Below, in pieces: positions 29,941 through 38,438 of a stretch of DNA of 64,000 bases. This DNA is from Enterovibrio calviensis DSM 14347 (GTDB lineage Bacteria; Pseudomonadota; Gammaproteobacteria; Enterobacterales; Vibrionaceae). The stretch covers positions 19,058 to 83,057 of the forward strand of contig NZ_JHZA01000021.1 of the NCBI RefSeq assembly GCF_000621165.1, in the 5' to 3' direction. A model generated the notes under the pieces. It ran no database searches, was not told the DNA's origin, and was given only the letters and a program-made list of their open reading frames with translations. The position numbers and the translations under genes are program-made. Numbering within the stretch: position 1 is the first letter of the stretch; each line of letters begins with the position of its first letter.

Positions 29941-30554
29941 TGGCACACCTCTCGCACAAAGCTAACAATGTGTTCTGCAGCAAGCTGGCGATTACCCACC
30001 TCTGTGTAACCGGATGCTTTTCGTGGCTTAAAACTGTGGTCGCCATCAGGCACAAAGGTCAATCTAACGGCATCAGAGAACGGATAACTCTCAAGTTCAC
30101 TGCGGTTGCCGAACGTATCGCGCTCCCCTTGCAAAATAAGCGTTGGCTTTGTCATTGACGCCAAGTGCTCACCTTTGTCTTTTTCAGGTTTGCCGGGAGG
30201 ATGAAACGGAAAGCCTAGACACACGATGCCTTGAACATCGAGCGTTTCTAAGTGGCTTGCCATGCGCCCGCCCATAGACTTTCCACCGATGATCGTTTTT
30301 CCACGCCCAAAACGTTCAACCACTTCCGTGAATGCTTCAAGTAATTTCGGCGCGCGATCTGGTGGTCGTCGTTTCCCATCTTCAGCGCGTTTGATCATAT
30401 ATGGAAAATTAAACCTCACGACCCGAATGCCCTGATTAGCGACTTGCTTAGCCACCGCTTCCATAAATTCATGGTGCATATCGGCACCCGCGCCATGTGC
30501 AAAGATAAAGGTCAGTTCAGCCTGTTCAGGGCCATCAATGATTACATTATTCAT
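29937..30554 (-). CDS. Alpha/beta hydrolase (KANL3/Tex30-like, COG3571 type)
   Basis: 205 residues with an alpha/beta hydrolase fold. FIFAHGAGADMHHEFM carries the HGxG oxyanion region, IIGGKSMGGRMASHL holds the nucleophile elbow (Ser in GKSMGG), LILQGERDTFG the acidic residue, and FVPDGDHSFKPRK the catalytic His. This SMGG/DGDHSF pattern marks a family of small predicted hydrolases without a known substrate. Start and stop overlap gcvA and ygdD by ATGA on both sides. It therefore looks like a fixed part of the gcvA operon. Confidence 0.85.
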   Translation of the reverse strand: MNNVIIDGPEQAELTFIFAHGAGADMHHEFMEAVAKQVANQGIRVVRFNFPYMIKRAEDGKRRPPDRAPKLLEAFTEVVERFGRGKTIIGGKSMGGRMASHLETLDVQGIVCLGFPFHPPGKPEKDKGEHLASMTKPTLILQGERDTFGNRSELESYPFSDAVRLTFVPDGDHSFKPRKASGYTEVGNRQLAAEHIVSFVREVCQ

Positions 30555-31456
30555 GCCGAAATTTGCTCCTGTTCTGCGGCGGCTTTAGCGAGCACCCAAT
30601 CACGAAACGCGGTAATGCGCCCCGAATCGGCATCCTTTTGCTGACTCACCAAATAAAAGGCGTTTTTACTCATTAAGAAATGCTCGAACGGACACACCAA
30701 TCGCCCTGACTCAAGTTCAGGCTGAGCCAGCACATTGTTACTTAGTGCAATCCCCTGCCCAAGGGCCGCGGCTTGAAGCACCATCGCCGAGTGACTAAAA
30801 ATAGGACCATAGTTAAGATTAATATCAGTAATCTGATAGTGTTTGGCATACGTCGTCCAATCTCGCCTAGAACGATCGTGAAGCAAGGTGTGATGCTTAA
30901 GATCGGCGAGCGTGTTGAGCGGTTTATCGCTATGAATGACGGCTGGGCTGCACACAGGCAGAAGAAACTCAGGGTAAAGTTCATCGCAACGTAATCCTGG
31001 CCAATTTCCCCGTCCATAATAGATGGCGACATCCACATCATCAGTGAGAGAACCATCTTCCATGTCGACCGCTTTGATACGCACATCAATTTCAGGGTGC
31101 GCTTGGTTAAAATCCGATAAGCGCGGCACTAACCATTGAATCGCAAAGCTCGGCGGCAAGCTGATGGTCAGCGCCCCTTTGGCTCCTCGCTCCAAAACGC
31201 GATCAGTCGCATCAGCCAGAGACACAAAAATATCTTTAATGTCGAGAAAGTAGCTTTGCCCTTCTTCAGTCAACAATAAAGAGCGATTACGACGCCTGAA
31301 AAGTTTTAGGCCGAGAAACTCTTCCAATGATTTTATCTGATGACTAACAGCAGCTTGCGTGACAAACAACTCTTCAGCAGCACGCGTGAAGCTTAAGTGC
31401 CTCGCAGCTGCTTCAAACACACGCAATGCGTTTAAAGGTGGTAAACGTCTGGCCAT
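30551..31456 (-). CDS. gcvA: Glycine cleavage system transcriptional regulator GcvA (LysR family)
   Basis: In E. coli GcvA activates gcvTHP in glycine and represses it with GcvR in purine-rich medium; it also drives the GcvB sRNA. 301 residues. The N-terminal winged helix is nearly identical to E. coli: MARRLPPLNALRVFEAAARHLSFTRAAEELFVTQAAVSHQIKSLEEFLGLKLFRRRNRSLLLTEEGQ. The LysR effector domain follows from about residue 90. A GcvB-type sRNA is transcribed divergently from just upstream, as in E. coli, which strongly supports GcvA over other LysR types. Confidence 0.95.
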   Translation of the reverse strand: MARRLPPLNALRVFEAAARHLSFTRAAEELFVTQAAVSHQIKSLEEFLGLKLFRRRNRSLLLTEEGQSYFLDIKDIFVSLADATDRVLERGAKGALTISLPPSFAIQWLVPRLSDFNQAHPEIDVRIKAVDMEDGSLTDDVDVAIYYGRGNWPGLRCDELYPEFLLPVCSPAVIHSDKPLNTLADLKHHTLLHDRSRRDWTTYAKHYQITDINLNYGPIFSHSAMVLQAAALGQGIALSNNVLAQPELESGRLVCPFEHFLMSKNAFYLVSQQKDADSGRITAFRDWVLAKAAAEQEQISA

Positions 31457-31509
31457 TTCTCGCCCTAAATTGATAAGTTTTTCTAATGCACTACATTACA
31501 AAATGTCCA

Positions 31510-31538
31510 TTGTTCTGTCACCCCATAAAACCTATAGT
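31510..31538 (+). promoter_or_regulatory. Promoter of the GcvB-type sRNA
   Basis: -35 TTGTTC (31510-31515), 17-base spacer, -10 TATAGT (31533-31538), predicting a start near 31545. Located 54 bases from the gcvA start codon and facing away, so GcvA sites in this short gap could act on both genes. Confidence 0.7.
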
Positions 31539-31544
31539 GCAGCC

Positions 31545-31713
31545 GCGCCCTAGGATTAACGCTCCCTACGTTCGTTCAATACTATGGTTGCGATGTTGTG
31601 TTTGCATATTTCGGCCTCAGCCGAGTCTCGGTAATAACATCTTGCCGTATTTTTACCTTTATCTATCAACTAGATTATCGTCGCACTGAGCATTTCACTC
31701 GGTGCTTTTTTTT
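31545..31713 (+). ncRNA. gcvB: GcvB small regulatory RNA
   Basis: GcvB is an Hfq-dependent sRNA that represses many amino-acid and peptide transporter mRNAs through a G/U-rich seed. Support here: position divergent from gcvA; the core GGTTGCGATGTTGTGTTTGC (from about 31590), which nearly matches the R1 region of Salmonella GcvB (GGTTGTGATGTTGTGTT...TTTGCAATT); and a terminator (GCACTGAG-CATTTCA-CTCGGTGC, 31683-31705, then eight T) that resembles the 3' GCACCG...CGGTGC stem of enteric GcvB. Length about 169 nt, shorter than the roughly 200 nt in enterics. 5' end is predicted from the promoter, not observed. Confidence 0.88.
31683..31713 (+). terminator. Rho-independent terminator of gcvB
   Basis: Eight-pair stem GCACTGAG/CTCGGTGC with one G-U pair, seven-base loop, then T8. 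Long U-tails of this kind are used for Hfq binding. Confidence 0.88.
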
Positions 31714-31890
31714 GCCCATTTGTTATCAAACGTTCACTAACTGCCTTTCAATAGCGCGTCTCTGCGCTAAAGATCTGCGTCGAGCGCAGACTGTTCCGGA
31801 CTGCTGCGCACGCACTTTCACTTGAGTTCATGTGACAGAAAAGCGATCATTCCTACCCGATAACAAACTCAACAACATGACGCCTAAATA

Positions 31891-33114
31891 ATGATGACCC
31901 AACCTTTTGATGTTGATGCCATTCGCCGCGATTTCCCTTCGCTAGACCAGCGCATCCATGGACAACCATTGGTGTATCTCGACAGTGCAGCCACTTCGCA
32001 GAAACCGTTGTCCGTCATCCAATGCATCAATGATTATTATTCAGGCGCAAATGCAAATGTTCATCGCGGCTCGCATTCGTTAACGGCTTCAGCAACACAA
32101 CGTTTTGAAGCGGCAAGACAAACCGTTGCAGATTTTATTGGTGCATCAGTGAAGGGCATCGTTTGGACACGCGGAGCAACGGAAGCACTCAACCTCATTG
32201 CCCAAAGCTATGCCAGACAAACGCTTCAAGAAGGTGACGAGATTCTTGTCAGCGAAATGGAACATCACGCCAATATTGTTCCTTGGCAAATGGTCGCGGA
32301 GCAGACCGGAGCAAAAGTAGTAAAATGGCCAGTCGACCCCGAAACCTGCCAACTCGACCTATCTGCATTTGACACACTGCTTAATCAAAAGACAAAGATC
32401 ATCGCCATTGCACATGTCAGCAACGTTACCGGCACGCGTAACCCCATCGAGAACATCATTGAAAAAGCCCATGCTAACGGTGCTATTGTGGTGGTTGATG
32501 GCTCGCAGGCAGTGGTGCATGAACAAGTTTGCATCAACGAGTTGGATGCGGATTTCTACGTCTTTTCAGGCCACAAGCTCTTTGCTCCTGCGGGCATTGG
32601 CGCGCTATATGGCAAACCCGCCCTGCTTGAAGCCATGCCTCCTTGGCATGGGGGCGGAAAAATGGTCGAAAATGTGTCATTCGACGGAACCACCTATGTC
32701 ACGTCATCAGCGAAGTTTGAAGCAGGTACGCCAAACGTTGCTGGCGCTCTTGCGCTCGCCGAAGCGATCAATTGGGTTAACAAACTTGACCGTAAAGGCG
32801 CAGAACAGCATATAGCCTCGCTTCAGTCACAGTTGATCAATGGCATCAGAGACATCGATGATCTGTCACTCATTGGATTGCAACAAGGCGCTAGTGTTGT
32901 GGCATTTCACGTTGAAGGCGTACACCACTCCGATATTGCGACCTTACTTGATCAACAAGGCATCGCTGTGCGCTCAGGGCAACACTGTGCGCATCCGCTG
33001 ATGGATGCACTCCGCCTAAATGGCTGTGTGCGCATCTCGATCGCTTTGTATAATACCGCCGATGACATTGAGCGCTGCATTGCAGCCATTCAAAAAGCCT
33101 GTGACTTACTTTGA
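31891..33114 (+). CDS. csdA: Cysteine desulfurase CsdA (class V aminotransferase fold)
   Basis: PLP enzyme that takes sulfur from cysteine as a persulfide and passes it to CsdE for Fe-S and tRNA uses. 407 residues. PLP lysine in YVFSGHKLFAPAGIGALYG; catalytic Cys in AVRSGQHCAHPLM; N-terminal block IHGQPLVYLDSAATSQKPLSVI and the HRGSHSLTASAT segment. SufS-like fold; called CsdA rather than SufS because csdE follows directly, no suf genes are present, and gcvA is upstream as in E. coli. Tandem ATG codons; the first is listed. Confidence 0.93.
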   Translation: MMTQPFDVDAIRRDFPSLDQRIHGQPLVYLDSAATSQKPLSVIQCINDYYSGANANVHRGSHSLTASATQRFEAARQTVADFIGASVKGIVWTRGATEALNLIAQSYARQTLQEGDEILVSEMEHHANIVPWQMVAEQTGAKVVKWPVDPETCQLDLSAFDTLLNQKTKIIAIAHVSNVTGTRNPIENIIEKAHANGAIVVVDGSQAVVHEQVCINELDADFYVFSGHKLFAPAGIGALYGKPALLEAMPPWHGGGKMVENVSFDGTTYVTSSAKFEAGTPNVAGALALAEAINWVNKLDRKGAEQHIASLQSQLINGIRDIDDLSLIGLQQGASVVAFHVEGVHHSDIATLLDQQGIAVRSGQHCAHPLMDALRLNGCVRISIALYNTADDIERCIAAIQKACDLL

Positions 33115-33129
33115 GAAAGAACAAAGATT

Positions 33130-33552
33130 ATGACTACTTTTCCAGCACACCCTTTTGGCACTGAAATTACCACAGCAGATATTATTGATAGCATGAAAAG
33201 CTGCCGTAGCTGGGAAGACAAATATCGTCTCATTATTCAACTAGGTAAACGTCTTCCTAGTCTGGAAGAGAGCCTTAAATCGAAAAGTATTCCGGTCTCT
33301 GGCTGCGAGAGTAATGTGTGGTTAATTTGGAAAAATGACAACAACTCTTACCAGTTTGCAGCAGATTCAGATGCGCGCATTGTTAAAGGATTGTTAGCGT
33401 TAATATTGGCCGCTTCAGAGGGAAAAACACAGGAAGAGTTAATGGCATTTAATTTCGAAAAATACTTCGAAGAAATGTATTTACTTGATCATCTCAGCCC
33501 CTCTCGAAATAACGGAATTAGAGCAATTATTGACCAAATAAAGCACATTTAG
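33130..33552 (+). CDS. csdE: Cysteine desulfurase sulfur acceptor CsdE (SufE family)
   Basis: Accepts persulfide sulfur from CsdA and passes it on, including to TcdA-linked reactions. 140 residues with the SufE core SCRSWEDKYRLIIQLGKRLPSL, and the acceptor Cys at residue 59 in the motif SGCESNVWL. 15 bases after csdA, same strand. In E. coli tcdA follows directly; here the PHB operon lies in between. Confidence 0.93.
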   Translation: MTTFPAHPFGTEITTADIIDSMKSCRSWEDKYRLIIQLGKRLPSLEESLKSKSIPVSGCESNVWLIWKNDNNSYQFAADSDARIVKGLLALILAASEGKTQEELMAFNFEKYFEEMYLLDHLSPSRNNGIRAIIDQIKHI

Positions 33553-34102
33553 AGCCTTTCTGACTCCTTAATTTCTTATTCATTTCACCACGTTACATGA
33601 CCACCTTACCGTACAATACACTTATTAAAGCTGAGACTTCAGTCGATAATTCCGATATTTAACTTGCGCATTAGTGGCTTTCTTTCTTAACTTGAATTGC
33701 TTTTGTTTTAAACAGTAGCGTCGATTAATTGAACAGCTAAATACCAATGCGCTCGAACCAAAAAATAGTGTATTTTTCAAATTTAATTTAATCAAGATCA
33801 AACCACAAACCAAAAATTAACATAACGTTAACTTTTGGTGCTTTATTGTGGATCCAGATCTTGTTTTTGTAATTCTCCCCCTATTCGTTTTGCCTTACTC
33901 AAAAGATTGTATATCTTTGAACCCAGTGGTCATAAAACCATCATAATAATAAATTAATGTTCTACCGAGACTAGTTGAGTTTCCCTAGCCTCAACCCTTA
34001 CGCGCTAATACTAAAAAATTAACGGTGCCTGTATTTTTGGACTTCCAAATGCAGTTACAGGGGTCATATTTAAATTGCTTGTTGTTAAGAATGGAGTCAC
34101 CA
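33553..34102. other. 550-base AT-rich gene-free region upstream of the pha operon
   Basis: No convincing gene on either strand; clearly more AT-rich than its neighbours. Contains an inverted repeat (33809-33839) and several AT-rich candidate promoter segments before phaB. No terminator was recognised after csdE. Most likely the promoter and control region of phaB-phaA-phaP-phaC. Confidence 0.6.
33809..33839. promoter_or_regulatory. Inverted repeat upstream of phaB (possible operator)
   Basis: 13-base arms with one mismatch (ACCAAAAATTAAC / GTTAACTTTTGGT) around a five-base spacer ATAAC. Not followed by a T-run on the plus strand, so a protein-binding site is more likely than a terminator. 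Bound regulator unknown. Confidence 0.45.
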
Positions 34103-34843
34103 ATGAAGAAACTCGCGCTAATCACCGGTTCAAAAGGTGGTATCGGCTCAGCGATCACAGAGAAACTAGTAGGTGAGGGTTATCGTGTGATTGCCACTTA
34201 CTTCACGGGAAATCTACAATGTGCCGAGCAATGGTTTGACGAGAAAAAATTCTCTTCTGATCAAGTGCGCCTTTTCGAATTAGACGTTACAAACACTGCC
34301 GAATGCGCAGAACGTCTTCCTACCCTTTTGTCAGAAGAAGGGACTATCGATGTTGTTGTAAACAACGCGGGTATCACTCGTGATGGTCTTTTCAAGAAAA
34401 TGGCTGCGGAAAACTGGCAGTCAGTTATCGACACTAACCTGAACAGCCTGTTCAATGTTACTCAACCTCTTTTTGCTGCCATGTGCGAAAAAGGCGGTTG
34501 TCGCGTCGTCAACATCTCCTCGGTTAACGGACTGAAAGGTCAATTTGGTCAAACCAACTACTCTGCTGCCAAAGCAGGCATGATTGGTTTCACCAAAGCG
34601 TTAGCAATGGAAGGTGCGCGTTATGGCGTAACGGCAAACGTTGTCGCTCCTGGTTACACAGCAACCCCAATGGTAGAAGCGATGCGCGAAGAAGTGCTGG
34701 AATCTATCAAAAGTGAGATTCCGATGAAGCGTCTGGCTCGCCCAGAAGAAATCGCGGAAGCAGTCGCGTATCTTGCAAGTGATGCAGGTGCGTATATCAC
34801 TGGGGAAACACTGTCCGTCAACGGCGGCTTGTACATGCACTAA
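34103..34843 (+). CDS. phaB: Acetoacetyl-CoA reductase PhaB
   Basis: NADPH-dependent reduction of acetoacetyl-CoA to (R)-3-hydroxybutyryl-CoA, the monomer for PHB. 246-residue short-chain dehydrogenase: KLALITGSKGGIGSAI (cofactor loop), VVNNAGITRDGLFKKM, catalytic Ser and YxxxK in NISSVNGLKGQFGQTNYSAAKAG. The ITRD/QFGQTNYSAAKAGM pattern is typical of PhaB against FabG, as is the operon. The ATG at 34103 is chosen: GGAG lies five bases upstream and KKLALITG begins the fold; the upstream frame extension is not conserved. Confidence 0.93.
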   Translation: MKKLALITGSKGGIGSAITEKLVGEGYRVIATYFTGNLQCAEQWFDEKKFSSDQVRLFELDVTNTAECAERLPTLLSEEGTIDVVVNNAGITRDGLFKKMAAENWQSVIDTNLNSLFNVTQPLFAAMCEKGGCRVVNISSVNGLKGQFGQTNYSAAKAGMIGFTKALAMEGARYGVTANVVAPGYTATPMVEAMREEVLESIKSEIPMKRLARPEEIAEAVAYLASDAGAYITGETLSVNGGLYMH

Positions 34844-34892
34844 GTCTTGTTCATCAAGACGAGCTACGTGTAAAAAAAAGGAAAGAGTTAAC

Positions 34893-36104
34893 ATGGAAAA
34901 AGTGTATATCGTTGCCGCCAAACGCACGGCGATTGGCGCATTCACAGGTTCACTAAAAGATACTGCCGCAGGTCAACTAGCAGCCGTCGCTATCAAAGGC
35001 GCGCTAGAAGCTGGCAATGTTGCACCTGATGCCGTCAATGAAGTCATCCTTGGTAATGTTGTTAGTGCAGGCCAAGGCATGGGCATCGGTCGTCAAGCAG
35101 CTATCTTTGCAGGCTTACCTGAAACCGTACCTGCGTATGCTATCAACATGGTATGTGGCAGTGGCATGAAAGCGGTAATGGACGCGGTTGCTCACATCCG
35201 CTGCGGTGATGCAGATGTTGTTGTTGCTGCTGGTGTTGAAAACATGTCTCAAATCCCATTCGCTGCATCAGGCTCTCTGCGCGGCGGCCAAAAAATGGGT
35301 GATATCGGTTTGAAAGACCTTTTGATCAACGATGGTCTTACCGATGTTTACAACCGATTCCACATGGGCGTAACCGCTGAAAACGTTGCTGAACTTGTCG
35401 GTTTAAGCCGCGAGCAGCAAGACGCTTACGCTCAACAAAGCCAACAGAAAGCCGTCGCTGCGATTGAAGCGGGTCGATTCAAAGATGAAATCGTTCCTGT
35501 TGAAGTGAAGCAACGTCGCCAAACTGTTTCTTTTGATACTGATGAATACCCTAAAGCAGACTGCACTCAAGAAGGTCTGGGCAAGTTGCGCCCAGCATTT
35601 AACCGTGAAGGTTCTGTTACTGCAGGTAACGCGTCAGGTCTGAACGATGGTGCTAGTGCCGTTATCGTCGCTTCTGAAGCTGCGGTCAAACGTCATGGTC
35701 TAACGCCATTGGCAGAAATTACCAGCTACGCGCAAGTTGGGTTAGATCCAAAAATTATGGGCTTAGGCCCAGTGGGTGCTGTAACCGAAGCTCTGAAAAA
35801 AGCAGAGCTATCGATTTCCGATATGGATCTGTTTGAACTCAACGAAGCCTTTGCCGCTCAGGCTCTAGGTGTGGTTCACCAACTGGCTGACACACACAAC
35901 ATCAGCCCTGATGCCATTTTGGAAAAGGCAAATGTTAATGGTGGCGCAATTGCGTTGGGTCACCCGCTAGGTGCATCAGGTAACCGTATTTTGGTTTCAT
36001 TGATTCACGAGTTAGAAAAACGCGAAGGCACATACGGTGTGGCTTCACTCTGTATCGGTGGCGGCATGGGAACGGCAGTTGTCGTGAAGCGTGCCAATAG
36101 CTAA
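34893..36104 (+). CDS. phaA: Acetyl-CoA acetyltransferase (beta-ketothiolase) PhaA
   Basis: Condenses two acetyl-CoA to acetoacetyl-CoA, the first PHB step. 403 residues, thiolase fold. Nucleophilic Cys at residue 88 in INMVCGSGMKAVMDA; the GHP histidine in NGGAIALGHPLGASG; second catalytic Cys in SLCIGGGMG; NEAFAAQAL also present. The start MEKVYIVAAKRTAIGAF has AAGGAAAGAG upstream; an earlier in-frame extension overlaps phaB and is discarded. About ten residues longer than many PhaA proteins. Gap to phaB is 49 bases. Confidence 0.94.
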   Translation: MEKVYIVAAKRTAIGAFTGSLKDTAAGQLAAVAIKGALEAGNVAPDAVNEVILGNVVSAGQGMGIGRQAAIFAGLPETVPAYAINMVCGSGMKAVMDAVAHIRCGDADVVVAAGVENMSQIPFAASGSLRGGQKMGDIGLKDLLINDGLTDVYNRFHMGVTAENVAELVGLSREQQDAYAQQSQQKAVAAIEAGRFKDEIVPVEVKQRRQTVSFDTDEYPKADCTQEGLGKLRPAFNREGSVTAGNASGLNDGASAVIVASEAAVKRHGLTPLAEITSYAQVGLDPKIMGLGPVGAVTEALKKAELSISDMDLFELNEAFAAQALGVVHQLADTHNISPDAILEKANVNGGAIALGHPLGASGNRILVSLIHELEKREGTYGVASLCIGGGMGTAVVVKRANS

Positions 36105-36155
36105 GTCGATTAAGTTACCCCCTTGGATCTAATTAATATACTCAGGAGAAACACC

Positions 36156-36503
36156 ATGTACACAGATATGTTTAAAGCATTCTCAGAGCAAACTGAAAAA
36201 ACAATGGCACCTTACGTTAAGTTCAACAAACTGGTTGCTAAAAACGTTGAAACACTCACTGAGCTTCAACTTAGCGCAGTAAAAACTTACAGCGAAATGG
36301 GCCTAGCTCAAGTTAAAGCAGCAAGCGGCGTTACTGATGTAACTTCTCTAACTGCATTTGGCGGCCAGCAAGTTGCTGCACTGACGAAACTGTCTCAGCA
36401 AATGATGGACGACAGCAACAAGCTGCAATCTCTTGCTAAAGAGTTCAAAGATGACCTTGAGCAACTAACTGCTGAAAATGTAAAAGCCGTTACTCCAGCT
36501 TAA
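36156..36503 (+). CDS. phaP: Phasin PhaP (PHA granule-associated protein)
   Basis: Coats PHB granules and controls their size and number. 115 residues, almost all amphipathic helix, with no Cys or Trp: MYTDMFKAFSEQTEKTMAPYVKFNKLVAKNVETLTELQLSAVKTYSEMGLAQVKAASG. The FNKLxAxNxExLxxLQ pattern is the phasin_2-like signature. ATG at 36156 after AGGAGA. Followed by a strong hairpin before phaC, a layout that would let phasin be made in excess of the synthase. Confidence 0.92.
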   Translation: MYTDMFKAFSEQTEKTMAPYVKFNKLVAKNVETLTELQLSAVKTYSEMGLAQVKAASGVTDVTSLTAFGGQQVAALTKLSQQMMDDSNKLQSLAKEFKDDLEQLTAENVKAVTPA

Positions 36504-36513
36504 ATAAGGTCAC

Positions 36514-36547
36514 CAACCCGCCTTCTTCTCTTGAAGGCGGGTTGTTT
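36514..36547 (+). terminator. Attenuator-type hairpin between phaP and phaC
   Basis: Perfect 12-pair stem CAACCCGCCTTC / GAAGGCGGGTTG with a seven-base loop (36526-36532), followed only by TTT. The weak U-tract suggests partial termination or an mRNA-stabilising hairpin at the phaP 3' end. phaC begins 20 bases later. Confidence 0.75.
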
Positions 36548-36567
36548 CCGATCAAGAGGGTTTACAC

Positions 36568-38388
36568 ATGTATCAGAACTTCTTCTCGGACTACCTTGAA
36601 AAACTCCAAGATAGCAACCAGCAATGGTGGAAGGATCTCGAGCAAGGCAAGGCAGCCACAAACACCCCCTTAAATAAAGCGATGCAAGAGCAGAGTATGG
36701 AAGATACCGCTAAGCTTCTTGAGGGCGCTTCAAGCCAACCTGCCGCGATGCTGCAAATTCAAATGCAGTGGTGGGAAAAACAAATGGAAATCTGGCAAAA
36801 CGTGGCGCTTGCCGCTAACAAAGCCAATGTTGTCGCTCCAGAAAAAGACGACAAACGATTCCAAGATGAAAGCTGGCAAGATGAGATGTTTTATAACTTC
36901 ATCAAACAATCTTACCTACTTTTTGGCCGCACATATTTAGAAACCATCAACGCCGTTGAAGGCTTGGACGAAAAAGCCAAAGAACGTTTGACGTTCTTTT
37001 CTCGCCAAGCAATCAATGCCATGTCACCTAGCAACTTTGTGGGAACAAACCCAGAGCTACTAAAACTCACCTTGGAACAAAATGGTGAGAACTTAGTGAA
37101 AGGTCTTCAACAATTACAAGAAGACTTAGAATCTAGCTCAGACATTCTCAAAGTTAGAATGACCAACAACAATGCGTTCCGCATTGGTGAGGATGTGGCA
37201 AACACACCTGGCGATGTTGTTTATAAAAATGAACTTTTTGAACTGATCCAGTACCGTCCTACAACAGAAAAAGTCAATGCGACACCACTGTTGATCGTTC
37301 CGCCGTTTATCAACAAATACTACATTTTGGATCTTCGTGAGAAGAATTCCATGATGCGCTGGCTTGTCGAGCAAGGCCACACGGTATTCATGATGTCTTG
37401 GCGTAATCCTGGCATTGAGCAGCGTGATGTCGAGTTTGGTGATTATGTCACTGAAGGCGTGGTGAAAGCCGTTAGCGCCATCGAAGACATTACCGGTCAA
37501 TCACAAATTAATGCTGCAGGTTATTGTATTGGCGGCACAGTGCTGGCTTCAACCATTGCCTACTATGCTGCTAAGCGAATGAAAGCACGTATTAAATCTG
37601 CGTCTTTCTTTACTACCCTGCTTGATTTCGCACAGCCGGGCGAAGTAGGCGCTTACGTTAACGAAAATCTAGTTAGCGCAATTGAACTACAAAACAATGC
37701 TCGCGGATACATGGACGGACGCTCATTGAGCGTGACATTCAGTTTACTTCGCGAAAACAGCCTGTACTGGAATTACTATGTCGACAATTACCTCAAGGGC
37801 AACAGCCCTGTCGATTTTGACCTCCTTTACTGGAACAGTGATAGCACGAACGTTGCCGCGGCAACGCACAACTTCATGCTACGCGAGCTATATCTGAAGA
37901 ACCGTTTGGTTGAAGATAAAGGCGTTAAAGTGGGTGGCGTGTGGATTGATTTGAACAAAATCAAAATCCCTACCTACTTTATCTCTGCTAAAGAAGACCA
38001 TATTGCTCTATGGCAAGGCACCTACCGTGGTGCGCTCAACGTCAGTGGCAATAAAACCTTCGTGCTTGGTGAATCAGGCCACATCGCTGGTATTGTGAAC
38101 CACCCTGCGAAAGGTAAGTATGGTTACTGGGTTAATGATGAACTGAGCGAATCTGCCGATGAGTGGTTTGACTCTGCTCAGCACAACACAGGTTCTTGGT
38201 GGTCACATTGGGATAAGTGGCTGGAAGCATACAGCCCGAAAGAGAAGGTTGAGCCTTACAAAGCTGGATCTGACAACTTCCCTGTTTTGACGGTAGCGCC
38301 TGGCGACTACGTTAAACAAGTGCTGCCTATTGCTGTTAAAAGCGAATCTGAAGAAACATCAGAAGCACCGTCTAAAGCTGAAGCATAG
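36568..38388 (+). CDS. phaC: Class I poly(3-hydroxyalkanoate) synthase PhaC
   Basis: Polymerises (R)-3-hydroxybutyryl-CoA into PHB on the granule. 606 residues, class I length. The lipase-like box is AAGYCIGGTVLAS with the nucleophilic Cys at residue 320. Other marks are PPFINKYYILDLREKNSMMRWLVEQGHTVFMMSWRNP, the catalytic Asp region SAKEDHIALWQGTYRG and the catalytic His in ESGHIAGIVNHP. An N-terminal helical region (1-190) and an acidic Glu-rich tail (SESEETSEAPSKAEA) flank the core. Complete operon with phaBAP; no phaR, phaZ or phaJ in the window. Confidence 0.96.
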   Translation: MYQNFFSDYLEKLQDSNQQWWKDLEQGKAATNTPLNKAMQEQSMEDTAKLLEGASSQPAAMLQIQMQWWEKQMEIWQNVALAANKANVVAPEKDDKRFQDESWQDEMFYNFIKQSYLLFGRTYLETINAVEGLDEKAKERLTFFSRQAINAMSPSNFVGTNPELLKLTLEQNGENLVKGLQQLQEDLESSSDILKVRMTNNNAFRIGEDVANTPGDVVYKNELFELIQYRPTTEKVNATPLLIVPPFINKYYILDLREKNSMMRWLVEQGHTVFMMSWRNPGIEQRDVEFGDYVTEGVVKAVSAIEDITGQSQINAAGYCIGGTVLASTIAYYAAKRMKARIKSASFFTTLLDFAQPGEVGAYVNENLVSAIELQNNARGYMDGRSLSVTFSLLRENSLYWNYYVDNYLKGNSPVDFDLLYWNSDSTNVAAATHNFMLRELYLKNRLVEDKGVKVGGVWIDLNKIKIPTYFISAKEDHIALWQGTYRGALNVSGNKTFVLGESGHIAGIVNHPAKGKYGYWVNDELSESADEWFDSAQHNTGSWWSHWDKWLEAYSPKEKVEPYKAGSDNFPVLTVAPGDYVKQVLPIAVKSESEETSEAPSKAEA

Positions 38389-38409
38389 TTCTGCATTACC
38401 ATTCAGATC

Positions 38410-38438
38410 AAAAAAGGCCACGTTGTGGCCTTTTTTTT
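38410..38438. terminator. Bidirectional terminator between phaC and tcdA
   Basis: Hairpin AGGCCAC-GTT-GTGGCCT flanked by A and T tracts (T8 on the plus strand), between convergent phaC and tcdA. Confidence 0.88.

Noticed and set aside
31598..31825. 75-residue plus-strand frame downstream of gcvA
   Set aside because: It overlaps the GcvB RNA and its terminator; composition is not protein-like.
33625..33813. 62-residue minus-strand frame in the AT-rich gap before phaB
   Set aside because: Low-complexity composition from AT-rich DNA, no ribosome site and no recognised family; more likely chance.
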